A DNA stretch of 64,000 nt, taken from NCBI GenBank assembly GCA_963815285.1, contig CAWFGB010000004.1, positions 1 to 64,000 on the forward strand, given 5' to 3'. This document shows, piece by piece, positions 38,468-47,893 of this stretch (its first letter is position 1; every line of letters starts with the position of its first letter). This stretch comes from JACCSI01 sp963815285. GTDB lineage: Bacteria; Acidobacteriota; Vicinamibacteria; Vicinamibacterales; UBA2999. A program made the position numbers and the translations under genes. The notes beneath the pieces are model-generated. The model did no database searches, was not told where the DNA came from, and saw only the letters and a list, made by a program, of their open reading frames with translations.

Positions 38468-39382
38468 ATGGGGGTGTGGAAAGAGCAGTTTGAACCGCGT
38501 CTGGACTTTCCAGAAGCGGCTCATGTATCGACAAAGTACGCGATCTGTTCGACACCTCGCTCGGGAAGTCACTTCCTTGGCCAGCTTTTGTACGGCTCGC
38601 GGAGGATGGGATGTCCGCTCGAATACTTCAATCGCGGCAACATCGTTTATTGGCACGAGCGCGCTCGGGCTGCGGGCGTCTCGGATCTCCTTCAGTTCCT
38701 CGTGACTATTCGCACGAGTCCGAACGGCTGCTTCGGCCTCAAAGCGCATTTTTCGCACCTGCAAACGCTCGCGCGGCACATCGCGTTGGATGAATTCGCA
38801 ACCGCTTACTCCCACATCCAAATCGTTCGACGCGATCTGCTCGCGCAGGCCATCTCGTTTGCGAGGGCGGAGCAAACCGGCGAGTGGATTTCGCGTGGTC
38901 CGGCCAGCGGCGTGACAGCAGTCTACGACCGACCCCTGATTCGACGATGCCTTATCGAGATCACCCGTCAGAACGCGAGTTGGGAGTGTTTCTTTCACGC
39001 ATACGGCGTCCGGCCTCTCGTCGTCGAGTACAAATCGCTCGCAGCGGATCCGCCGCAGTTCGTTCGCAAGGTGGCCTCGTTCGTCGGAGTCGATCTGCCA
39101 ACCGACGAACCCATCCCCGGGCCCCGGACTTCTCGTCAGCGCGACGAGGAGAGCGAGGCGTGGCGCGAGCGGTTCGTCGATGAGACTCGCCGCGACGGGT
39201 CGTACAGCGTCGACGTGCTGCGGCACAGTCCCGTTACGACCGAAGGAGGACGTCAGCGGCGCTGGAAGAGGTGGATCGAAACCGCGCTGCGAATGCCGCG
39301 AGCGTGGCGCGCGTCAAAGCCGGTCGGTCAATCGCGCCTGTCCGTCTCGATATCTGACCGCATCGACAGCGACGGATCTTGA
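38468..39382 (+). CDS. Stf0-type sulfotransferase (copy A)
   Basis: A 304-aa PAPS-dependent sulfotransferase of the Stf0 family, named for trehalose 2-sulfotransferase. The 5'-phosphosulfate loop is CSTPRSGSHFLGQLL near residue 27; the 3'-phosphate motif is HIQIVRRDLLAQAISFARAEQTGEW near 120; VEYESL/VEYKSLAADPP in the middle is the usual Stf0 helix. The start is the ATG before GVWKEQFEP; an ATG nine codons earlier is possible. A near-identical gene lies inverted at 46991-47845. I count about 21 differences in 245 aligned residues, mostly conservative. It probably sulfates a sugar in the local surface glycan. Confidence 0.88.
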   Translation: MGVWKEQFEPRLDFPEAAHVSTKYAICSTPRSGSHFLGQLLYGSRRMGCPLEYFNRGNIVYWHERARAAGVSDLLQFLVTIRTSPNGCFGLKAHFSHLQTLARHIALDEFATAYSHIQIVRRDLLAQAISFARAEQTGEWISRGPASGVTAVYDRPLIRRCLIEITRQNASWECFFHAYGVRPLVVEYKSLAADPPQFVRKVASFVGVDLPTDEPIPGPRTSRQRDEESEAWRERFVDETRRDGSYSVDVLRHSPVTTEGGRQRRWKRWIETALRMPRAWRASKPVGQSRLSVSISDRIDSDGS

Positions 39383-39685
39383 CGCCATAGCCAGCCGTCG
39401 AATCGGTGGCTCATAGAGCACCTCGAGTGAGATACGCACGTTTCAATGGCTTGCCTTTGCGCTCCAGCCAACGAGCAAAATGTCTGCCTTAGGCCCGCTT
39501 GGAAGCGCGGCAAACAAGCAGCCGGTGAGGATGGCGAACAGTGGGCGAGTTTCATGGTAAGGGCTGGGGTTACTGCTTCGGGAAAATGGAGGGTCCACCT
39601 CCGCGTGGGCCGATTAGGAGAGCGGAAAACGCGGTTTTGTCCCCCATAGGCTTGGCAACGGCGGGCGGTCGTTCGTTCAACCAAT

Positions 39686-41338
39686 TCACATCGCGACACG
39701 ACGAAGCAGCCGCCGCAGCCACGTTTCGCAGCATTTCTTCTTCGCCGGCACATCCTTCAGCCAGAGCCGCTGACCGCGAGCGACGAGCCGTTGCTGTAAT
39801 GGGGCAACAGGTACGTGCTGGACGGCGATGTTCTTTTTGACCGCGGTTGCCGCGGCCACGCCCGCGCTTTCGGAAAGGATCATGAAGACCGGCTCCATCC
39901 GGACGGAAGCAAACCCCATGTGCGAGGCCGAAACGCAAAACGTCGCGAACAGATTGTCGCAATCGCCACGCTTCGGTGTGAGGCAGCGATAGGGAATCTC
40001 GTATGGCTTGTGGCCCATCGCGCGGTCGTTCGGATTACCTTCGTTCCGGACAAATCCGTCGGGATTCACGATCCGTTGCACCATGTGCGAGTCGGCATTG
40101 TACGAACCCATCCCGACCGAGTCCAATTTCTCGCGGCGCTGCTGGATGTCCTGCTGGGTCACGACGTAATCGCCGACCATGCGCCGCGCCTCGCGGATGT
40201 AGAGTTGGGGCGTCCAGTGGCCGGTGCCGGTGTACTCGTCTTTCGGATATCCCCAGCGCAGCATCTGCTGCTGGATCCGCGCCGGCACGCGCTCGTCGTG
40301 GCCCAGAAAATAGAGGAGCCCCTTGGTGTAATCCACGTGGTCCTGCAGGATGCGCTGGCGCGTGGCGAAATCGCCCTCGGGGTAGTCCCAGTTTGCTCCG
40401 ATATAGTCGGTCGAGAAAGGGCCGCCGTCATTGATGTCGGTCTTCCGATTCGGGAGCGGACCGATGTTGAGGAGGCTGCCGCGCTGCGGGCCCGTGAGAT
40501 TGACCGTGTCGCCCTTGCGCGCGATGTACAGCGCCAGCAAATCGTAACGCGATGCGTCGTAGCGGTCCGGCCGCGCAATGGACAGGCGGTTCTCCGGTGC
40601 ATCCGTCAGGCAGATCCGGTAATTGTACGCCTGGATCTTGCGATCGCCGGCGCCGTCCGCCCCGCGCGGAATATCCTGCACGCCAAACAGCAGCTTGTTA
40701 TCGGGGCCGCGGGCCGGGATATCGACATCCCACTGCTTCCGGGTCGACCACGCCTCGGGCACGACGCCGGCGAGTTCCTCGCCGTATTCGTGACGACCCT
40801 CGCGCCCCACGCGGTATGGCACGCCCGCCATCGCGAGGAGATCGCCTTCGTACGTGGCGTCGATAAACACCCGTCCGTGGAAGACGTCGCCGCTGACCGT
40901 GGTGATCGACCCGATCCGGACGCCCGACTTGCGGACGGACTTCAAGCGCTGGCCGGTCAGGATCGTCACCTTGGCTTCCGCAGCGAGTTGGTTCAGCACG
41001 CGGGAGGCCACGGAAGGTTCGACCTGCCACCAGACGCGATCCTGATCGTTCACCATGCCGCGTGAACGTTCGACAAAGGCCTCGCGCGTTTCGTGCTTCC
41101 ACACGGCGGGCTGCTGATAATGAGCGTAGACCCGCTCGTAGAAACGCCGGCTCATCCCGCCGATCGACTGCTCGATACCGATATCCGTCGTCCCGAGACC
41201 GCCGGTCACCATACCGCCGATGTGCTGCGTCGGTTCGAGCACGATGCTGGCCGCACCTTCTTGAGCGGCGGTAATGGCGGAAACCACGCCGCCCGCGGTG
41301 CCGCCATAGATGACGACGTCATGGACGATAGGAAACAT
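39686..41338 (-). CDS. FAD-dependent oxidoreductase (FAD_oxidored family)
   Basis: A 550-aa flavoprotein of the family containing glucose-inhibited-division-like and secreted FAD oxidoreductases (PF12831 type). The N-terminus carries a Rossmann dinucleotide-binding motif (VVIYGGTAGGVVSAITAAQEG), then EPTQHIGGMVTGGLG; VFIDATYEGDLLAMAGVPY is the second conserved block, and the C-terminal block is CVSASHMGFASVRMEPVFMILSESAG. I place the start at the ATG at 41338, which shares bases with the stop of a 7-codon upstream ORF (TAATG). A longer in-frame version would add 47 residues across the repeat cassette R1. The substrate is unknown; it lies in the surface-glycan region. Confidence 0.82.
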   Translation of the reverse strand: MFPIVHDVVIYGGTAGGVVSAITAAQEGAASIVLEPTQHIGGMVTGGLGTTDIGIEQSIGGMSRRFYERVYAHYQQPAVWKHETREAFVERSRGMVNDQDRVWWQVEPSVASRVLNQLAAEAKVTILTGQRLKSVRKSGVRIGSITTVSGDVFHGRVFIDATYEGDLLAMAGVPYRVGREGRHEYGEELAGVVPEAWSTRKQWDVDIPARGPDNKLLFGVQDIPRGADGAGDRKIQAYNYRICLTDAPENRLSIARPDRYDASRYDLLALYIARKGDTVNLTGPQRGSLLNIGPLPNRKTDINDGGPFSTDYIGANWDYPEGDFATRQRILQDHVDYTKGLLYFLGHDERVPARIQQQMLRWGYPKDEYTGTGHWTPQLYIREARRMVGDYVVTQQDIQQRREKLDSVGMGSYNADSHMVQRIVNPDGFVRNEGNPNDRAMGHKPYEIPYRCLTPKRGDCDNLFATFCVSASHMGFASVRMEPVFMILSESAGVAAATAVKKNIAVQHVPVAPLQQRLVARGQRLWLKDVPAKKKCCETWLRRLLRRVAM

Positions 41339-41395
41339 TAGGGCCGCCTCGGAGTCAGCATAACGCCCGTTCTTAGCCCCTCCCCTCACGACAGC
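41324..41395 (-). repeat. Leader cassette R1
   Basis: A ~70-bp sequence, almost repeated at 42723-42787 (R2, same strand) and, in part, at 51343-51403 (R3, plus strand). Read on minus it contains GGGCGTTATGCTGAC, GCGGCCCTAATG and TTCCTATCGTCC. It includes a 7-codon ORF (minus, 41361-41338) ending in TAA, which overlaps the start codon of the FAD oxidoreductase (TAATG). Confidence 0.6.
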
Positions 41396-41842
41396 AGTCG
41401 GACTCCGCCCGATGTCTTCGGTGACGGCAGCGAGCAGCAACGCGCAAAGGGCGCTCTTGCGAAGGGGCGAGGCTCGCAAGGCGCGAATACGGGAGAGCGC
41501 CGACGGGAGTGTGCACCTTCGCGCACAAGAGCGCGATCGCTTTCTCCGTGAAAAACCGCGTCAGCGGCCAACCCTGCTCTTCCGCCAAACTCCCATAGAC
41601 GTGAAAACCAATGAGATCGGCAAGGCGGCGGCGCCTTCGGCGGAGATTGAAGCGCGGGGATGCAGAGGACGGGGACGAAGCCGGGAAACCAGAGTTAAAG
41701 AGGTCCGCGACCGCCCCTCGCGGCGCCCTTTTTCCCGCCTCCTCGCAAATCCCAGGTAGTTACCGACAGTATCGTGCCGGGGTCCTTGGGTGCTTCGGGA
41801 ACATGCTGGAATGATCACGCGCCATTTGTTCTCGCCTCATTC
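41396..41842. other. Gap upstream of FAD oxidoreductase
   Basis: No convincing gene. One minus-strand frame (41373-41588) contains a protein-like segment (GWPLTRFFTEKAIALLCAKV), which may be the C-terminal remnant of a lost gene; I cannot name it. Confidence 0.35.
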
Positions 41843-42706
41843 TTAATAGCTGAAATGATCCAGGATCGGGCCGGCCAATTCCTGGAAAGCCTTGCGGTCT
41901 TCGGGCGAAAAGGCTCTTTCCCATTCGCCGATCCGCGAAGGATCGAGGCGCACATGGCCGTCTTGATAATGGCGGAGAACTTCGTTCGCGTCGCCTTCCT
42001 CGCCCAACCAGCCTAGCATCCCGCCCAAGCTCTCCGCAGGCCGCCGCACGAGGTCCTCAAAACGGATCTCGTAGTATTGATCGGGATATTGTCGGCCGAA
42101 CTCAATCCCGGGCTTGACATTGTTCACCCACCATTCAGCGGCCTTACGATAGTCGGACGGGCCCCACGGACGAGTGACCGCCGAGCAGGCAGTGTCCCGA
42201 CCGTCGCGGACGCAGTGGATAAATCGCATGTTTGGGAAAATCGCCTCCAACATCGGCAGAGAACGCACGTACGCCGGTGTCTTGTTGACCCAGCGCGGCT
42301 TGCCGTCCAGGCGACAGTGTTCCTCAAACAACGACACCACAAACTGACGGAACCCTTGGGCAGCGCGGCCGGCCAACGCCTCTCGAAGTAACTCCGCGGT
42401 GCGCTCAAGGGCGAACGGGCGGTCGAAGAGGATGTAATGCGGCCCGTGATGGAACTGCTCGTGCTCGCGCTTGTTGTGCGGCCGCAATGGCAGCGGTTTG
42501 GTCCATTCGTCCATGCAGCGCGTCACCTTTGCGCGGAGGTCGGCGGCGGACCATTGCCGGCCGCTGAACAGCAATTTGCCCAGCTGCATCACGAAATCCG
42601 TCTCGTAGACGGGCGAAATGCACGGATGAAGCCCTAACATGTCCACGACCAGGGTGGTGCCCGAGCGGCCAGCGCCGCCGATAAATACGGGGGGAAACTC
42701 AGTCAT
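41843..42706 (-). CDS. Sulfotransferase family protein
   Basis: A 287-aa cytosolic-type sulfotransferase. The 5'-phosphosulfate loop is VFIGGAGRSGTTLVVDML at residues 7-24; the 3'-phosphate motif is FIHCVRDGRDTACSAV (about 168-183). RFEDLVRRPAESL and the C-terminal helix MLGWLGEE with RIGEWERAFSPEDRKAF match the Sulfotransfer_1/3 class. It is unrelated in detail to the two Stf0 genes on either side, so the region has two sulfotransferase types. Leader cassette R2 lies 17 nt upstream. The acceptor (sugar, lipid or peptide) is not readable from sequence. Confidence 0.88.
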   Translation of the reverse strand: MTEFPPVFIGGAGRSGTTLVVDMLGLHPCISPVYETDFVMQLGKLLFSGRQWSAADLRAKVTRCMDEWTKPLPLRPHNKREHEQFHHGPHYILFDRPFALERTAELLREALAGRAAQGFRQFVVSLFEEHCRLDGKPRWVNKTPAYVRSLPMLEAIFPNMRFIHCVRDGRDTACSAVTRPWGPSDYRKAAEWWVNNVKPGIEFGRQYPDQYYEIRFEDLVRRPAESLGGMLGWLGEEGDANEVLRHYQDGHVRLDPSRIGEWERAFSPEDRKAFQELAGPILDHFSY

Positions 42707-42722
42707 GGATGCCTCGCTGACG

Positions 42723-42787
42723 AGGAAACATGAGGGCCGTCTTGGAGCAGCATAACGCCCGTTCTCAGTCCCTCCCCCTCACGACAG
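42723..42787 (-). repeat. Leader cassette R2
   Basis: A near-identical copy of R1 (same order, one base shorter, so the short ORF is out of frame), placed just before the sulfotransferase start. Its minus strand also contains an ATGTTTCC as at the FAD gene start, here opening a 10-codon ORF that ends next to the sulfotransferase ATG. Confidence 0.6.
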
Positions 42788-43230
42788 CGCGGATAAGGCC
42801 CTGGTCTGCGGCTGATTATCGCCAAATAGGCGGGGAATACCAAAGCGAAATGACCGTCTGGGAACAGGAACGACGCGGCGCGCCGACACCGCTCCTCGCG
42901 CGACGCGACGCCTTCACCAGGCAGCATGGAATTCGGACGGTCACGGGACTGATCCTCGAGCGTCTCAAGTCGCCGCGACGGGTCCGTGCCGGCCGCGGCT
43001 CGGTACCTCCGTCGGCAGGCGGAGGTGTCGCAGGATTTTGCTCGCGCGCCCGTTGAGCAGCTCGAGCTGAGGGCCCGTGCCTGCGCAAGCAGCCGAGCGA
43101 CACGCGCCTTTTCAAGCCGCTCGAGTCGAGGCCCAGTCATCGCCTATGGAGCCACCGCGGGTGAAAGCCGTTAGCTTTAGTCTGCGTCTAGACCTGAGAG
43201 TCCCTCGATCGACCGACTTTGTTCAGCCCG
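42788..43230. other. Gap with no recognised gene
   Basis: Minus-strand frames here (for example 42703-43140) are protein-like in places, with helical Leu/Ala/Arg-rich stretches, but break up between frames; I see no family. It may be another decayed gene. Confidence 0.3.
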
Positions 43231-43231
43231 T

Positions 43232-43268
43232 CGACTAAATTTTGCCCTTAGTCGCAGCCTTTTGCTGC
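43232..43268. promoter_or_regulatory. Two adjacent inverted repeats
   Basis: CGACTAA (43232-43238) pairs with TTAGTCG (43248-43254) around a 9-nt loop; GCAGC (43254-43258) pairs with GCTGC (43264-43268). They lie about 140-175 bp upstream of the galactose-oxidase-like start. They could be an operator or a terminator-like structure; no U-tract follows. Confidence 0.4.
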
Positions 43269-43406
43269 GGCGCTCCCAGCGGATTCAAGCCTTGTGGCAG
43301 AATTTCCGCGCGTTTAAGCTCGGCGGCACGGTCTGTGCTTGAGAAATCGGTTCTGCCGTGAAACAGGATTCTCCGCAGCCGCGGAACACGTAAAGCGAGG
43401 TCACCG

Positions 43407-45695
43407 ATGGCGAAAGTTGCGCGTCCTGTTACTCTCGCAGCCGCGCTCGGATCAATTCTCGCGGGATGGTGGATGTTGGACCCGACCGGTCCAATCCTGC
43501 GTGCGCAGTCGGACCCTTCGGTGACGGGCGCCTGGTCCGCGGTTCAGCAATGGCCGTTCGTCTCCGTCCACGCGGCGCTGCTGCAAACCGGCAAGGTCAT
43601 CTTCTATCCCTATTCTGACGATCCGCGTCTTTGGGATCCATCGAACGAATCGATCGTCGCGGCGACGAAGGTCGGTTACAACATCTTCTGCACCGGACTC
43701 ACACTGCTCGCTGACGGGCGCCTCTTCGTGGGTGGCGGCCACATCAGCAACAACGTGGGGCTGAACGACGCCAGCATCTACGACGGCGTCACGAACACAT
43801 GGTCGCGCGAGCCGGACATGAACGCCGGACGCTGGTATCCCACGACGACCACGCTCGCCGACGGAAGCGTGCTGGTCGTCTCTGGCGATATCGACACATC
43901 GGTCCATGCGAATCCCTTGCCGCAGGTGTGGACGAATGGAGTGTGGCGCGACCTGAACACGGCTCAGCTCCAGCTTCCGCTTTACCCGTTCATGCTGCTG
44001 ATGCCCAACGGGAACGTCTTCAATGCTGGCCCACAGCAGAACTCGCGCGTGCTCGATACGACCGGCACGGGCACGTGGTTTAACGGCCCGGCTAGCACAG
44101 GTGGAAATCGAAGCTACGGCAGCGCGGTCATGTATGAGGCGGGCAAGGTGTTGATCGTTGGGGGGAACGATCCGCCCCGCGCGACAGCAGAGAAGATCGA
44201 TTTGAATCTTCCCCCGCCGCGAGCCTGGCAACCGGCGGGAACCATGGCCAGCGCACGCCGCCAACTCAATGCGACAGTCCTTCCCGACGGGACAGTACTC
44301 GTGACAGGCGGCAGTAACGCCGCCGGGTTCAACAACGCCAGCCGGTGCCGTGTACACGGCCGAGCTGTGGGATCCCGCGAAACCCACCGCTACCGCCTTT
44401 AGCACGCTCGCCGGCGCTACTCGTTATCGGGGCTATCATTCGATTGCCCTGCTGCTGCCGGACGGCCGAGTGCTGTCGTCTGGAGGCGATAACGAGCCCA
44501 ACGCCGAGGTATTTTCTCCTCCCTATCTGTTCAAGGGTGCACGGCCGGCTGTCACATCGGCTCCGTCGAATATCAGCTACGGCAACTCGTTCTTCGTCGA
44601 AACGCCCGACGCGACGTCGACCACGGCGGTGACGCTCGTTCGTCTTTCGGCGGTTACGCACGCGTTCAACATGAACCAGCGCTTGGTGCGCCTCGCGTTT
44701 TCGCAAGCAACCGCCGGTCTGACCGTGACCGCTCCGTCGGCCGGCGAGATCGCGCCGCCCGGTCACTACATGCTGTTCCTGCTGAACACCGCTGGGGTGC
44801 CGTCGATCGCACGGATCGTCCGGCTAAGCAACGACGCCCTCCCGCTGCCGGAGGCGCCGACGGACCTGAGCGCCTCGGCTGTGTCGACCAGCCAGATCAA
44901 TCTCTCGTGGACCGACAACGCGTCCAACGAAACTGGCTTCCGAATCGAGCGCTCTTCAGATGGAACCTCGTTCACGGAGATCAGCACGGTGGGGGCGAAC
45001 GTCACGACGTATGCCGACACAGGATTGAGCGCATCGACCCAGGTACTGGTATCGCGTACGTGCCTACAACGGCTCGGGACCATCCAATTCCAGTAACCCG
45101 ACGAGCGCGACGACGCTCGCACCACCGCAGCCGCCGGCGGCACCGACGGAGTTGAATACCGCGGTTGTCTCGAGCAGCCAGATCAATCTCACGTGGAGCG
45201 ACAACGCCTCTAACGAAACTGGTTACGGAATCGGGCGGTCTCCGGATGGAACATCGTTCACGGAGATCAGCACGGTGGGGGCGAACGTCACCACGTACGC
45301 CGACACAGGATTGAGCGCGTCGACCCAGGTACTGGTATCGCGTGCGCGCCTACAACGGCGCCGGACCATCCGAATACACCAACTCCGCGAGCGCGACGAC
45401 CCAGGCGCCCCCCCCGCTTCAGCCACCATCTGCGCCGACCGGATTGCTAGTGACACGCCAGACCGGACAGTTCACGCTCGCGTGGACCGATTCGTCGAAC
45501 AACGAGACGGGGTTTGCAGTTCAGCGGTCAGTCGACGGCCAGACCTTCGTGCAGATTGCCACGGTGGCCGCGAACGTCGTGACGTACGTGAACACTAGTC
45601 CGGGATCCTCGAAGTTCGTGTATTACCGCGTCCGCGCGTTCAACGCGGCTGGCAACTCGGCGTTTTCCAATACGGTCAAGGTGCGGAACCGCTAA
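43407..45695 (+). pseudogene. Galactose-oxidase-like protein with FN3 repeats, frameshifted
   Basis: One secreted protein of about 760 residues read through four frame segments. Segment 1 (43407-44402): signal peptide, then kelch-like propeller of the glyoxal/galactose oxidase type (VSVHAALLQTGKVIFYPYSDDPRLWD, YNIFCTGLTLLADGRLFVGGG, MNAGRWYPTTTTLADGSVLVVSG). Segment 2 starts near 44340 (VYTAELWDP, RGYHSIALLLPDGRVLSSGGD) and carries the C-terminal DUF1929-like domain and a fibronectin-III repeat. Segment 3 (about 45030-45330) is a second FN3; segment 4 (to 45695) completes it and adds a third. Each step is a +1 shift. Catalytic residues I recognise for copper-radical oxidases (the Tyr and Cys cofactor) include YNIFCTG. 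Possibly an extracellular oxidase of surface sugars; inactive unless the shifts are sequencing errors. The stop overlaps the next start (TAATG). Confidence 0.75.
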
Positions 45696-45715
45696 TGCGC
45701 AGCAGAGAGGGCGTC

Positions 45716-46765
45716 ATGCGTTATCTATGGATCGCAACGGCCGCGTGCGCGGCACTCTCCATCCTCGACGACGGCCTGCGGGCCGCACAGGCGCCGGCCG
45801 CGACCTATTCGATCACCGATCTCGGCTCGTTCGGCGGCGGAAGGACCACTCCGATGGGGATCAACAACCGCGGAGCAGTCGTCGGATTCTCGAATACGGT
45901 CGAAGGCCTCACCAGAGCTTTCCTGTACACAGCCGGCTCGCTCGTCGACCTGGGGACGCTTGGAGGCGACGAAAGCTTCGCCTATCGCATCAACGACAAC
46001 GGCCTCATCGTGGGCAGTGCGCAGGACAAGTCGGGGCGATTCCATGCTTTCGTCACGAGGCTCAGCGGTGGCACGATCACGTTGAGCTCCCTCGATGCCC
46101 GGGCCGACGGGGATTACGGCGCCGCGCTCGGAATCAACAGCGCGGGCGACGTCACTGGTTACTACACGACCGCGGGTGCACACATGTCCGCCCGCAATCG
46201 CGTCTTTTTGTATCGCGACTTCCGCGTGACGGATGTCGGCACCTTCGGTGGCGAGGACGGCGTCGTCGTCGCGGTGAACGATCGCGGCAGCATGGCCGGG
46301 TTCTTCAGCTTGGAGCCTCACGCCGACTATGCCCAGCATGCCTCATTCCTGTTTACCGGCGGCAGGCCCGTGCCGATCGGGTCGCTCGGCGGAAAGTTGA
46401 CGACGGCTCGCGATTTGAACAACCGGAACGAAGTCGTCGGCGACGGTGACGTGGGCGATGGCGATCACCACGCATTCCTCTTCGTTGGCGACCGGTTGCG
46501 TGATCTCGGCACTCTTCCGGGTGGACGGCAGAGCGCCGCCTATGCGATCAACGAACGGGGCGACATCGTCGGCTTCTCGGACGGACGCGGTGGTTCCGCT
46601 CGGGCGGTCATCATTACCGGCGGAGTCATGCGTGACTTGAACGAACTCATCGCAACCAACTCGGGCTGGGTGCTGACCCACGCGCGAGATATCAACGACA
46701 GCGGTCACATCGTCGGCGTAGGGTGGCTGAACGGCGAGCAGCGGGGATTCCTGCTCACGCGGTAA
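45716..46765 (+). CDS. HAF-repeat protein
   Basis: A 349-aa secreted protein with a signal peptide (MRYLWIATAACAALSI...) and seven HAF-type repeats, recognisable by blocks such as INNRGAVVGFS, INDNGLIVGSA, INSAGDVTGYY, VNDRGSMAGFF, LNNRNEVVG, INERGDIVGFS and INDSGHIVGVG, alternating with DLGTLGG or DLGTLPGG strands. HAF proteins are propeller-like extracellular proteins of unknown role. The ATG at 45716 has AGAGGG upstream; an ATG at 45695 overlaps the preceding stop, so either way translation is coupled to the galactose-oxidase-like gene. Confidence 0.82.
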   Translation: MRYLWIATAACAALSILDDGLRAAQAPAATYSITDLGSFGGGRTTPMGINNRGAVVGFSNTVEGLTRAFLYTAGSLVDLGTLGGDESFAYRINDNGLIVGSAQDKSGRFHAFVTRLSGGTITLSSLDARADGDYGAALGINSAGDVTGYYTTAGAHMSARNRVFLYRDFRVTDVGTFGGEDGVVVAVNDRGSMAGFFSLEPHADYAQHASFLFTGGRPVPIGSLGGKLTTARDLNNRNEVVGDGDVGDGDHHAFLFVGDRLRDLGTLPGGRQSAAYAINERGDIVGFSDGRGGSARAVIITGGVMRDLNELIATNSGWVLTHARDINDSGHIVGVGWLNGEQRGFLLTR

Positions 46766-46800
46766 CGAGCCCGGACGCTTCTCCGATCCAAGCAGAGGCG

Positions 46801-46824
46801 CCTCCGGCGCGGCGCGCGCGGAGG
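46801..46824. terminator. GC-rich hairpin between convergent genes
   Basis: CCTCCG (46801-46806) pairs with CGGAGG (46819-46824), with a GC-only loop. It lies just after the HAF-repeat gene and before the convergent sulfotransferase gene. A bidirectional terminator is plausible, but there is no T-run. Confidence 0.35.
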
Positions 46825-46990
46825 AGTCGGCTATTGCCCCTCTGATTCGCCGTGCTCAACCAGGTGACGCACGCCATCTTCTAAACTTGCGTCGCCTTTG
46901 TTCGTCCGCTAAGCCAATGCGGAACGCGTCGTCCATGATTTGAATCGTCGAGCAACTCTATGACCCGTCGGCTTCGACGCGCGCAAACGT

Positions 46991-47845
46991 TCACGGTCTT
47001 GGCAGCGCGGTTTCGATCCACCGCTTCCAGCGACGCTTCCAGCGCCGCTTACCTTCTCCTTTGATCCCGACCGGACTGGGCTGCAGCACGTCGAGGCTGT
47101 TCGACTCCGCGGCGTCGCGGCGAGTTTCCTCGATGAAGCGCTCGCGCCACGCATCGCTTTCCTCTTCGCGCTGACGCGACGTCCGGGGCCCGGGGATGGG
47201 TTCGTCGGCTGGCAGATCGACTCCGACGAACGAGGCCACCTTGCGGACGAACTGCGGCGGATCCGCTGCGAGCGATTCGTATTCCACGACGAGAGGCCGG
47301 ACGCCGTATGCGTGAAAGAACCACTCCCAGCTCGCGTTCTGACGAGCGATCTCGATAAGGCATCGCCGAATCAGTGGTCGGTCGTAGACTGCTGTCAGGC
47401 CGCTGGCCGGACCACGCGAAATCCACTCGCCGGTTTGCTCCGCCCTTGCAAATGAGATGGCCTGCGCGAGCAGATCGCGTCGAACAATTTGGATGTGGGC
47501 GTAAGCGGTTGCGAATTCATCCAACGGGATGTGACGCGCAAGCGTTTGCAGATGCGGAAAGTGCGCTTTAAGTCCGAAGCAGCCGTTCGGACTGGTGCGA
47601 ATGGTCGCGAGAAACTGAAGGAGATCCGAGACGCCCGCGGCCCGAGCGCGCTCGCGCCAGTGGACGATGTTGACGCGATTGAAGTACTCGAGCGGACATC
47701 CCATCTTCCGCGAGCCGTACAAAAGCTGGCCAAGGAAGTGACTTCCCGAGCGAGGTGTCGAACAAATCGCGTACTTTGTCGATGGCTGAGCCGCTTCTGG
47801 AAAGTCCAGACACGGATCGAACTGCTCCTTCCACACCTTCGTCAT
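46991..47845 (-). CDS. Stf0-type sulfotransferase (copy B)
   Basis: A 284-aa Stf0 sulfotransferase, about nine residues in ten identical to copy A at 38.5-39.4 kb and in opposite orientation. It has the same PAPS motifs (CSTPRSGSHFLGQLL and IQIVRRDLLAQAISF) and the same active-site-flanking ASWEWFFHAYGVRPLVVEY. I use the ATG at 47845 because CAGGAG lies upstream and the copy A alignment begins there; a 13-residue longer form from 47884 is open. The C-terminal 25 residues differ from copy A. Both copies look intact, so both may be active, perhaps on different acceptors. Confidence 0.88.
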   Translation of the reverse strand: MTKVWKEQFDPCLDFPEAAQPSTKYAICSTPRSGSHFLGQLLYGSRKMGCPLEYFNRVNIVHWRERARAAGVSDLLQFLATIRTSPNGCFGLKAHFPHLQTLARHIPLDEFATAYAHIQIVRRDLLAQAISFARAEQTGEWISRGPASGLTAVYDRPLIRRCLIEIARQNASWEWFFHAYGVRPLVVEYESLAADPPQFVRKVASFVGVDLPADEPIPGPRTSRQREEESDAWRERFIEETRRDAAESNSLDVLQPSPVGIKGEGKRRWKRRWKRWIETALPRP

Positions 47846-47893
47846 CAGATGCGCGTCTCCTGAGCCATAGGGTGGCGCCGCCATCGTGCATTG

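Noticed and set aside
43291..43310. Sigma-54-type promoter upstream of the galactose-oxidase-like gene
   Set aside because: A GG-N10-GC spacing exists near TGGCAGAATTTCC but the -12 element is poor; too weak to call.
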